This document shows positions 1-4,794 of a stretch of 12,218 nt of DNA, piece by piece; position 1 is the stretch's first letter; the number at the start of each line of letters is the position of its first letter. Position numbers and translations under genes: made by a program. The notes under the pieces were generated by a model. The model had not been told where the DNA came from, ran no database searches, and saw only the letters and a program-made list of their open reading frames with translations. Source of the stretch: RGIG1918 sp045536045 (lineage in GTDB: Bacteria > Cyanobacteriota > Vampirovibrionia > Gastranaerophilales > Gastranaerophilaceae); contig JAZSMU010000110.1 of assembly GCA_045536045.1 (NCBI GenBank), positions 1 through 12,218 on the forward strand, given 5' to 3'.

Positions 1-8
1 GCCAGATA

Positions 9-32
9 TGCTTATGCCCCATAACATAAGCA
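9..32. other. Perfect 8-bp hairpin downstream of the polymerase gene
   Basis: TGCTTATG (9-16) and CATAAGCA (25-32) are perfect inverted repeats around an 8-nt loop. The hairpin ends 2 bp before the TAA of the DNA polymerase gene (34-36). On the minus strand it would sit in the 3' end of the early transcript. No T-run follows on either strand, so it is not a standard intrinsic terminator. It could protect the transcript 3' end or lie inside the next gene to the left, which is outside the window. Confidence 0.45.
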
Positions 33-33
33 A

Positions 34-1941
34 TTACATTATATCATTTGTGTTAAGTTTGTAAATAGATTCATATTTCTTTTGAATGTCCATCTTCTTT
101 GTTTGAAATATGATTAGTGTTCCACCCTTGCATCTAAATGCCCTTTGCACCTTCCATTCAGAAGATACGATATTGACTTCATCAAAAGGAATTTGATATT
201 TCTGAACCATTTCTTTTTTATCTTCGTCAGAAACAATTCTTGCTTCACTTGTTAAAAGTTCATCAACCTTGTCTGCCTTAAATTGATTGAAATTGATTCC
301 AGCAGCTTTGATTGATGCTTTTCCATCAACTTCTGTTTTATATCGCTTTGGTGCTGTAAATTGTGCCTTATCAATGATTTCTTCCAAAGCCCAACCACCT
401 AACATGTCAAGGTGATTAAATTTATCTCGCCATATTTGGACAGTTTCTTGGTCATAAATAACAAAGATTGAATCAGTATCAAGATATAACACTTTTTCAT
501 AACCAAATAACAATGCTTTTTCAATAAGATTAACTCTGGAATATGCTGGAATTGCTGAACCTACTGGAAGATATGTGTATTTAGCAGTTTCACCAGCATC
601 TTCTCTTTGTATTATTTCAGAATCAATGATGCCATCTTCATTAATGGTGTTAACAAACATATCCATATGTGGTCTTTCAAGTAGTTTGCCATAGGAAGAA
701 TTGTTCAACAACTTATAATAAAGAACATTAAATGTGTCATTAATGGTGCGTGCTTTAAGTCTTTCTTTGTAATTATCAAGATAAAATCTTCGCCATGGAA
801 GTGGTCGCATTTTATAAGCATAGCCATCAATATATTCAATTTCCAAATTGACATATGCTTTATACATTGTTGGAATTTCAAAATCCCAAACAACAATCTC
901 ATGATTTTCAACAAAGTCATATGGAATCAGTTTAATGATGGAATGAATTTTAACATCATCATATGTGATTCTGATGCGACAACAGCAGATTCTATCAAAA
1001 GGTGGTTTTCCAGTGAAATATTCGCCATAGCCATATGGGAATAGCTTTGTATAGCATTGTGATGGGTGCATCTGGTGTGCATCAATGTGTAAAATTCTTT
1101 TATGAACCACTTTATATTGCCATGTTCGTGTTGGATAACAAATTCCACCACCAACTGATTGCCTTAAAAATTTAGCTTCATCAGATTCTTCTGGAATAAT
1201 TGGATAGTTCTTTCTGAATTCTTTCATTGGTTTACAAGTTTTTGGCCAACCATATTTAACCATTTTACGCATAGCATACGAAGCCATTGAAACAGCATTG
1301 AAGAAATCCTTGTCAGATTTTTCAACAATCTTTTGAAGAATATCAATAATAATTCTGGTGTCTTTAAAGCAATATTCCTTGTCAGCATCTGTTGGAATAT
1401 ATCCATGCAATCTATTCATTCTATAATCAATTTCACCTTTTTGTGTTGGAAGTCCAAATGCCTTGGCAACTTTAGCAAGGCCACCACCATAAATTTTAGC
1501 AAGGTCACGAAAGACAACAATTCCACCTTCTTTGTTGAATTTCACTTGTGCTTGCCATACTGATGAACACGTTTTTGTTGACACTGAATTAAAGACATAT
1601 TCATCATCATCAGTGATTTTTGATTTAAATGAACACATTTCAAGAATATATGGAAAGATGAATGACCATTCAAAGCTGAAATTATAAACATACACGCAAA
1701 TGTTCTTTATTGGCCTATTTTCGCCATGTTTACGTGTTGGATTTACTTCCTTCTTCAAACGTTCAATGAAAGATGCCATATTATAGACATAACTTCTTTC
1801 TTCATCAACTTTGTTTGTTTCATCTATGAAGCAACCTAACCACATTGATGTTTCTTGCTTGGCAATTGATTCATCATCATTATGTGATTCAAGGTCAAAT
1901 CCATATATTCTGTATTTCTTTTTTCCAATTCTGTGTATCAT
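34..1941 (-). CDS. Protein-primed family B DNA polymerase (phi29 gp2-like)
   Basis: Replicative DNA polymerase with a proofreading 3'-5' exonuclease, expected to start synthesis from a terminal protein at the linear genome ends. Of 635 aa (phi29 has about 575), the exonuclease domain shows Exo I D16-L-E18, Exo II N87..F90-E91 and Exo III Y190xxxD194. The polymerase domain shows motif A D287-A-H-Q-M-H-P, motif B KLLNNSSYG (410-418), motif C YLDTDS (486-491) and KRY (532-534). The segment between motifs A and B is long enough for the TPR insertions of protein-primed enzymes. Motif A departs from DxxSLYP (Gln for Ser, His for Tyr), and Exo II has Glu where phi29 has Asp. The ATG lies 5 nt after the stop of the upstream gene with no visible Shine-Dalgarno, so translation is probably coupled. 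It is the last gene of the leftward operon in the window. Confidence 0.97.
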   Translation of the reverse strand: MIHRIGKKKYRIYGFDLESHNDDESIAKQETSMWLGCFIDETNKVDEERSYVYNMASFIERLKKEVNPTRKHGENRPIKNICVYVYNFSFEWSFIFPYILEMCSFKSKITDDDEYVFNSVSTKTCSSVWQAQVKFNKEGGIVVFRDLAKIYGGGLAKVAKAFGLPTQKGEIDYRMNRLHGYIPTDADKEYCFKDTRIIIDILQKIVEKSDKDFFNAVSMASYAMRKMVKYGWPKTCKPMKEFRKNYPIIPEESDEAKFLRQSVGGGICYPTRTWQYKVVHKRILHIDAHQMHPSQCYTKLFPYGYGEYFTGKPPFDRICCCRIRITYDDVKIHSIIKLIPYDFVENHEIVVWDFEIPTMYKAYVNLEIEYIDGYAYKMRPLPWRRFYLDNYKERLKARTINDTFNVLYYKLLNNSSYGKLLERPHMDMFVNTINEDGIIDSEIIQREDAGETAKYTYLPVGSAIPAYSRVNLIEKALLFGYEKVLYLDTDSIFVIYDQETVQIWRDKFNHLDMLGGWALEEIIDKAQFTAPKRYKTEVDGKASIKAAGINFNQFKADKVDELLTSEARIVSDEDKKEMVQKYQIPFDEVNIVSSEWKVQRAFRCKGGTLIIFQTKKMDIQKKYESIYKLNTNDIM

Positions 1942-1946
1942 GGGGA

Positions 1947-2603
1947 TTATACAAGGATTGATGAAATGATTCTTTCAAGTTCCATTCCATCATATGCACC
2001 TTTCTCAAAGTCATATAAAGCATCATAAATTGGCCTAATCCAATCTTCTTTGAAAGATAACATTCTTTCTTTAATTCTTTCAATACTTCTTTCAATTGCT
2101 GAAATATCAGAAGCTGAACCATGGATTGATGCTTTGCTTTTAGCATTTTCTAACCTTTCAATCAAGAAGTTCACGTTGTCAATATATGCAAGGCCTTGTG
2201 CATATCTGTAGGATTTATCCAGTGATGCCATGGCCACTTCTTTTCCATATTTTTCATATTGATAACGAAGTCCACGCATCGATAATGTTCCACCAATATC
2301 TTGGTGTTTCTTTCGCCATTGTCTTTGAACCTTTTTAAGTTCTTTAACCAATTCTTCTGGAAGTGGTGTTTTCTTCCTGGCTTTTGATGAAATTCCTTTT
2401 GGTGTGTGAATTCTGGCCAATTGAAATGAACGTGCGTGTGATAATGAAACACCAGCAATTTTTCTTGCTGCAATATTGCCAGACGATGCTTTATAGGCAA
2501 TATTGTCAATTCTAACAATACGATAACCACCATCAGCACGTTTTTGTAGTTTTATGTCATGACCTTGTTTTGATAACAATGTCGCTAATTCTTTTATTGT
2601 CAT
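1947..2603 (-). CDS. Putative terminal protein (phi29 gp3 position)
   Basis: Assigned as the DNA terminal protein that primes replication, mainly from position: it lies directly upstream of the protein-primed polymerase and downstream of SSB, as phi29 gene 3 does between genes 5 and 2. The 218-aa product (phi29 gp3 is 266 aa) is basic. An N-terminal region (about 1-60) may bind DNA, a Lys/Arg-rich stretch (70-102) includes KELKKVQRQWRKKH, and a mostly helical C-terminal half (about 140-210) has coiled-coil-like heptads at 145-185. The priming Ser/Thr/Tyr cannot be named. I start at the ATG at 2603 because AGAAAGGA lies 7 nt upstream; an ATG 12 codons earlier has no such site and would run into the structured RNA. 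Another early DNA-binding protein is the alternative. Confidence 0.62.
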   Translation of the reverse strand: MTIKELATLLSKQGHDIKLQKRADGGYRIVRIDNIAYKASSGNIAARKIAGVSLSHARSFQLARIHTPKGISSKARKKTPLPEELVKELKKVQRQWRKKHQDIGGTLSMRGLRYQYEKYGKEVAMASLDKSYRYAQGLAYIDNVNFLIERLENAKSKASIHGSASDISAIERSIERIKERMLSFKEDWIRPIYDALYDFEKGAYDGMELERIISSILV

Positions 2604-2618
2604 AATATTTTCCTTTCT

Positions 2619-2746
2619 AATGAAATGGGGCAGCTGCAAATGCCAACGAATTTGAGAAATTCACAACTGGTGGCCCAAACTAATGGTCTCTTCCACTCTA
2701 CTATCAGTTGCTTTTGGCAAATAAGATGCAACCACCCAATTTCATT
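2619..2746 (-). ncRNA. Candidate packaging RNA (pRNA-like three-way-junction RNA)
   Basis: The minus-strand transcript folds by eye as follows. P1 pairs 2746-2727 with 2638-2619 (20 positions: 16 Watson-Crick, 3 G-U, one mismatch). P2 is UGCCAA (2719-2714) with UUGGCA (2646-2641). P3 is GCAACUG (2711-2705) with CAGUUGU (2669-2663), continued after an 8-nt 5' bulge by GUGG (2696-2693) with CCAC (2673-2670). P4 is the hairpin GAAUUU (2662-2657) and AAAUUC (2653-2648). P2, P3 and P4 form a three-way junction with no unpaired base between P3 and P4. GAGA (2690-2687) in the long arm is unpaired in both inner folds I can draw and complements UCUC (2657-2654) in the P4 loop. In phi29 pRNA, two 4-nt complementary loops on the arms of a three-way junction link monomers into a ring around the portal. 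A cis-regulatory leader for the terminal protein is the alternative. Confidence 0.72.
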
Positions 2747-2750
2747 TTAT

Positions 2751-2779
2751 ATTTTAGAATGGAAGTTCATCATCTTCAA
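2751..2779 (-). promoter_or_regulatory. Candidate promoter for the structured RNA
   Basis: On the minus strand, TTGAAG (2779-2774) and TAAAAT (2756-2751) match the -35 (4/6) and -10 (5/6) boxes with the ideal 17-bp spacing. The -10 overlaps the SSB stop codon. The predicted start, 6-7 nt downstream, falls at about 2746-2744, the first bases of the P1 helix. That agreement supports independent transcription of the RNA. By eye only. Confidence 0.5.
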
Positions 2780-3125
2780 CTTTTTCTTCTTCCTGTTTAG
2801 GTTCTTCAACCTTTTTAGGTTCAATGAATTCAATTGAAGAAATAACTACTTTAATTTGTGATGATTTAGAACCATCAGCACGAACATATCTGTGTTGAAT
2901 CAACCTTCCAGAAATGGCAATTCTTTCGCCTTTTCTGACATACTTGTCAATTCTTTCACCAACGGAATCCCAGGCTTCACATTCAATGAAATATGTGTCA
3001 TCAGTTCCATCAACTTTAGTTTTGTCACGAAATGCCAGTGAGAATTTTCTGACACTTCTATCTTTATTGCATGGAATGTATTGAATTTCAGAAGCAATTC
3101 TTCCAATTAAATTAACACTATTCAT
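2754..3125 (-). CDS. ssb: Single-stranded DNA-binding protein (bacterial SSB type)
   Basis: Coats single-stranded DNA exposed during strand-displacement replication. The 123-aa protein opens with MNSVNLIGRI and carries the OB-fold pattern of bacterial SSB: a hydrophobic first strand, the FSLAFRDK segment, Y-F-I-E-C-E-A-W-D, and the RKGERIAISGRL strand near residue 65-75. The tail (about 101-123) is acidic and Lys/Glu-rich and ends in DDELPF, matching the host SSB C-terminal tip (DDDIPF in E. coli) that docks replication and repair proteins. Length is close to phi29 gp5 (124 aa), but the sequence is of the cellular family. Start: ATG overlaps the preceding stop as TAATG, and an AAAGGA lies 12 nt upstream. 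It precedes the structured RNA and the putative terminal protein. Confidence 0.95.
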   Translation of the reverse strand: MNSVNLIGRIASEIQYIPCNKDRSVRKFSLAFRDKTKVDGTDDTYFIECEAWDSVGERIDKYVRKGERIAISGRLIQHRYVRADGSKSSQIKVVISSIEFIEPKKVEEPKQEEEKVEDDELPF

Positions 3126-3322
3126 TATGTTTGTTTTCCTTTCTTTTTAGAATCGTTTTTGGTTTGTTTAAGCTGTGCTTGTAATTGTGATAAGAAGTCA
3201 CTAAACATTAATGTGAAGAATTCACCAGTTTTATAACGTGATGCCTTGCAGACATCTTTAAATGTTTTAGCAACTGATTTTTCAACAACAAGTTGAAGAA
3301 CCACTTTATTTTTCGGAATCAT
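3125..3322 (-). CDS. Small ribbon-helix-helix-like DNA-binding protein
   Basis: A 65-aa basic protein with the layout of the Arc/MetJ fold: a beta strand (KVVLQLVV, about 6-13), helix A (about 16-26), a turn with basic residues (SRYKTG), helix B (about 32-45), then a Lys/Gln-rich tail. Such proteins bind palindromic operators as dimers or tetramers, which makes it the best candidate in the window for the 22-bp palindrome at 4728-4749. I chose the ATG at 3322 because AAAGGGGG lies 8 nt upstream; a GTG three codons earlier overlaps that site. It overlaps the upstream gene by 17 nt and its stop overlaps the SSB start (TAATG), so it is translationally coupled. The fold call comes from pattern only; phi29 p4 is a functional parallel, not a recognised homologue. 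Confidence 0.6.
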   Translation of the reverse strand: MIPKNKVVLQLVVEKSVAKTFKDVCKASRYKTGEFFTLMFSDFLSQLQAQLKQTKNDSKKKGKQT

Positions 3323-3575
3323 CTTGTTCACCCCCTTTCTTTGTAAGCAATTCGGTGACTACATCAAGGAATTCATTTATTGTCATTGGTTCACTTTGTG
3401 CTTTTATGTTTTCCAAGTGATATGGAAGCAAATCAGCTTCTTCAGTTGTGTATTTGAAGTTCAACCCCAGACCACCAACGAATTCAATATGCAAATTTAT
3501 GTAATCTCCAATTTTGTTGGTTCTAACATATAAAATGTTTTGTGTATTAACAATATAGTTTTTGATTTTAATCAT
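3306..3575 (-). CDS. Conserved-looking 89-aa early protein, function unknown
   Basis: I do not recognise this protein. The N-terminal half (1-45) looks like alternating beta strands (MIKIKNYIVN, ILYVRTNKIG, YINLHIEFVG), and the C-terminal half is helical and acidic (TINEFLDVVTELLTKK) with a polar end. There is no signal peptide or membrane segment. Start: ATG at 3575 with AGAAAGG about 9 nt upstream; this site is encoded by the last codons of the preceding methyltransferase-like fragment. Its end overlaps the RHH-like gene by 17 nt, so the two are probably translated together. Early, replication-phase expression is inferred from the operon. Confidence 0.8.
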   Translation of the reverse strand: MIKIKNYIVNTQNILYVRTNKIGDYINLHIEFVGGLGLNFKYTTEEADLLPYHLENIKAQSEPMTINEFLDVVTELLTKKGGEQDDSEK

Positions 3576-3581
3576 CTTATT

Positions 3582-3929
3582 TCACCTTTCTATCAACTGA
3601 ATCCAATATTCAATCACATTATGAACATTGAACCCACCTTGATGTTTTTCTTTATTTTTCATATCAGAATATAAAATAATACGTCCATGAGATTTAAAAT
3701 CTTGTCTTTGTTCTATTCCGTAAAAATCTACTAAGCAGTTTGTCCAATATGTATGTCTGCCATATTCAATGATGAAACAAGGTTTATCAAATAGTCCATG
3801 TTCTTTGAATCTTTTGGCATTTTTGACATTCTCAACAATAAATGGTTTTCCTGTTTTTAGCAGTTTATCAATTATATCTGGTAAAAGGTGCATTGTTTTT
3901 TTTGGAATATTCGGAACAACTCTTTCCAC
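3582..3929 (-). CDS. C-terminal fragment of a mini C5-methyltransferase-like protein
   Basis: This reading frame carries the second half of the gene that begins at 4098. After about 12 codons of out-of-frame sequence it reads TMHLLPDIIDKLLKTGKPFIVENVKNAK; the ENV tripeptide (about residue 33) preceded by a hydrophobic strand is motif VI of C5 cytosine methyltransferases. The rest (to residue 115) has aromatic-rich segments (FIIEYGRHTYWTN) but no motif IX-X that I recognise. Taken alone it would start at a GTG at 3929 without a Shine-Dalgarno, so it is better read as the continuation of the upstream frame after a +1 shift at an A8 run (minus strand, plus-strand T8 at 3896-3903). The joined protein would be about 170 aa, well short of a normal methyltransferase. 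Confidence 0.72.
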   Translation of the reverse strand: MERVVPNIPKKTMHLLPDIIDKLLKTGKPFIVENVKNAKRFKEHGLFDKPCFIIEYGRHTYWTNCLVDFYGIEQRQDFKSHGRIILYSDMKNKEKHQGGFNVHNVIEYWIQLIER

Positions 3930-4098
3930 GAGCTCTTGACCAATAATTACAAAGTGGTGTTGCTATAATGTAATCATATGGTGTCAAATCAATGTCCATC
4001 ATATCGCCACCAACATCTCGCTTTCCGTTAATGTCTTGATAAATAATATCATGTCCATCATGTTTAGCTTCAAATGCACCAAGATATATTCCTTTCAC
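3868..4098 (-). CDS. N-terminal fragment of a mini C5-methyltransferase-like protein
   Basis: This frame carries a short hydrophobic start (KGIYLGAF), an acidic segment (DMMDIDL) and PYDYIIATPLCNYWSRARG, which resembles motif IV of C5 cytosine methyltransferases (D..IATPPC..WSRA). The catalytic Cys is present, but PPC is PLC, and the classical SAM-binding DLFSGxGG motif I is missing. It runs out of frame just past SEYSKK at an A8 run; dropping one A joins it to the ENV-containing frame ending at 3582. Start: GTG at 4098, preceded by GAAAGTGG with 9-nt spacing, the same layout as in front of the RHH-like gene; a GTG at 4107 sits directly on that site. It follows a 55-aa gene. Whether it modifies DNA, blocks host restriction or is decayed cannot be told. 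Confidence 0.72.
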   Translation of the reverse strand: MKGIYLGAFEAKHDGHDIIYQDINGKRDVGGDMMDIDLTPYDYIIATPLCNYWSRARGKSCSEYSKKNNAPFTRYN

Positions 4099-4115
4099 CT
4101 TATTCACCCACTTTC

Positions 4116-4283
4116 TTATGATATTTTTATTACATTTGATAGTGGAATAATTTCTATAATATTTCCGTACATATTCCTTGCTATCAATTGATACCCTTTT
4201 AAAGTATCATTCTGAAATGATATGAACCAAACATAACTTATAGTAGTTAATTTGCCATTTCTATCATAGTAATCAATTTTCAT
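4116..4283 (-). CDS. 55-aa early protein, function unknown
   Basis: A short frame read directly from the sequence: MKIDYYDRNGKL at the start, a hydrophobic aromatic segment (SYVWFISF, about 16-23), then a mixed stretch ending in IIPLSNVIKIS. Without it the 184 bases between the neighbouring genes would be empty. The ATG (4283-4281) overlaps the stop of the preceding gene as TAATG, and GGTGG lies 5 nt upstream, so coupling and spacing support it. The pattern of short strands suggests a small beta-rich protein; I recognise no family. Confidence 0.7.
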   Translation of the reverse strand: MKIDYYDRNGKLTTISYVWFISFQNDTLKGYQLIARNMYGNIIEIIPLSNVIKIS

Positions 4284-4474
4284 TATTCCACCACCAATTC
4301 TATGATTTCACAAGCATCATCTGGTGTGTCAATTCTTTTGACTTCAACAGAAACAGCAAGTTTTTTGAAGAACGTTAACCACGTGACCAACCAGACATCA
4401 TGATTAACAAAGTGAAGTTTTCCACAAGCACATAATTCGTTGTATTGTTCTTGTGTAATTTTTAATGTTTTCAT
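4283..4474 (-). CDS. 63-aa early protein, function unknown
   Basis: I do not recognise this protein. It starts MKTLKITQEQYNEL, a strand followed by an amphipathic helix, has two Cys at about 16 and 18 (CACGK) and a Trp-containing hydrophobic middle (HDVWLVTWLTFFKKL), and ends in acidic hydrophobic sequence (CEIIELVVE). I chose the ATG at 4474 because ACAAGG lies 6 nt upstream and the ATG overlaps the previous stop as ATGA; an ATG 15 codons earlier lies inside the preceding gene without a site. It overlaps the next gene (TAATG). Being second in the early operon fits a host-takeover or regulatory role, but nothing in the sequence proves it. Confidence 0.75.
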   Translation of the reverse strand: MKTLKITQEQYNELCACGKLHFVNHDVWLVTWLTFFKKLAVSVEVKRIDTPDDACEIIELVVE

Positions 4475-4677
4475 AAAATGCCTTGTCCTTCCTTGTCTTG
4501 AATGAATTTGAGAATCCATTTCATTTCTACTGGTGAAGCATCAAGGAAGTCAACCTTGAAACAAGCACCATCTTTGCATTTAGCAATGGCTTTGCAGTAT
4601 CCAGATTCAGTTTCAACAATGGCATACTGGATAGAACCATGTTGTGTTTTGGCAATTGCCAATAAACGATAATTCAT
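4471..4677 (-). CDS. 68-aa first gene of the early operon, function unknown
   Basis: First gene behind the leftward promoter. The 68-aa protein has an N-terminal strand-rich part (MNYRLLAIAK, IQYAIVETE), three Cys (two in KCKDGACFKVDF, about 34-45) and a C-terminal helix (PVEMKWILKFIQDKE). I recognise no family; two Cys six residues apart are too few for a confident zinc site. Start: ATG at 4677 with AGAAAGGA about 8 nt upstream; an in-frame ATG at 4698 has AAAGGA only 2-3 nt away and is less likely. Its stop overlaps the next start as ATGA. First place in the early operon suggests strong, immediate expression. Confidence 0.78.
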   Translation of the reverse strand: MNYRLLAIAKTQHGSIQYAIVETESGYCKAIAKCKDGACFKVDFLDASPVEMKWILKFIQDKEGQGIL

Positions 4678-4715
4678 AATTATCTTCCTTTCTGTCATTT
4701 TCCTTTGACACCATT

Positions 4716-4744
4716 ATAATAGCATATAGTTATTAACCGGTCAA
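4716..4744 (-). promoter_or_regulatory. Leftward early promoter
   Basis: Minus strand: -35 TTGACC (4744-4739, 5/6), 17-bp spacer, -10 TATTAT (4721-4716, 5/6) with an upstream TGC giving an extended -10. The predicted start is near 4709, about 32 nt before the ATG at 4677. This is the best-matching promoter in the window and would drive the whole replication operon. Its -35 lies inside the palindrome at 4728-4749, so a protein bound there would repress it. Confidence 0.75.
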
Positions 4745-4749
4745 TAACT
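4728..4749. promoter_or_regulatory. 22-bp palindromic operator between the divergent operons
   Basis: AGTTATTAACCGGTCAATAACT has 10 of 11 arm positions symmetrical, with centre at 4738/4739 and core ACCGGT. It overlaps the -35 of the leftward promoter and is centred about 55 bp upstream of the predicted late start. Such symmetry suits a dimeric regulator; the RHH-like protein at 3125-3322 is the candidate. In phi29, regulator p4 binds between the early A2b and late A3 promoters and switches between them, so the arrangement is functionally parallel. Confidence 0.65.
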
Positions 4750-4751
4750 TT

Positions 4752-4774
4752 CAAAATTTTTTTCAAATTTTTTT
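4752..4774. repeat. Tandem A/T tracts in the control region
   Basis: CAAAAT7 (4752-4763) is followed at a 12-bp offset by CAAAT7 (4764-4774). Near-helically phased A/T tracts usually bend DNA and can act as an UP-like element. They occupy exactly the place where the late promoter should have its -35 box. Confidence 0.6.
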
Positions 4775-4778
4775 ATTA

Positions 4779-4794
4779 TGCTATAATAACACTA
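4779..4794 (+). promoter_or_regulatory. Rightward late promoter, extended -10, leaderless start
   Basis: TGCTATAAT at 4779-4787 is a perfect extended -10. The -35 place (4759-4764) reads TTTTTC, so there is no usable -35. Seven bases downstream of the -10 is 4794, the A of the ATPase ATG, with no Shine-Dalgarno before it. The transcript is therefore predicted to be leaderless. Lack of a -35 fits an activator-dependent late promoter such as phi29 A3. Confidence 0.65.

Noticed and set aside
9..32. Left-edge hairpin as intrinsic terminator of the early operon.
   Set aside because: Stem is perfect but no T-run follows in either direction, so it is listed only as a hairpin.
1333..1563. Open frames on the opposite strand and in other frames inside the polymerase gene.
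   Set aside because: They lie within a strongly recognised polymerase, have no ribosome site and read as low-complexity shadow sequence.
1939..1954. TATAAT on the minus strand 4 bases before the polymerase ATG, suggesting a leaderless promoter like that of the ATPase.
   Set aside because: No -35 and no TGn extension, and the box is made partly by the stop codon of the preceding gene. Translational coupling explains the missing Shine-Dalgarno more simply.
2625..2837. Plus-strand open frame across the SSB to terminal-protein gap.
   Set aside because: No ribosome site, runs against both neighbours, ends in a Phe-rich shadow of the SSB acidic tail. The gap is better explained by RNA structure.
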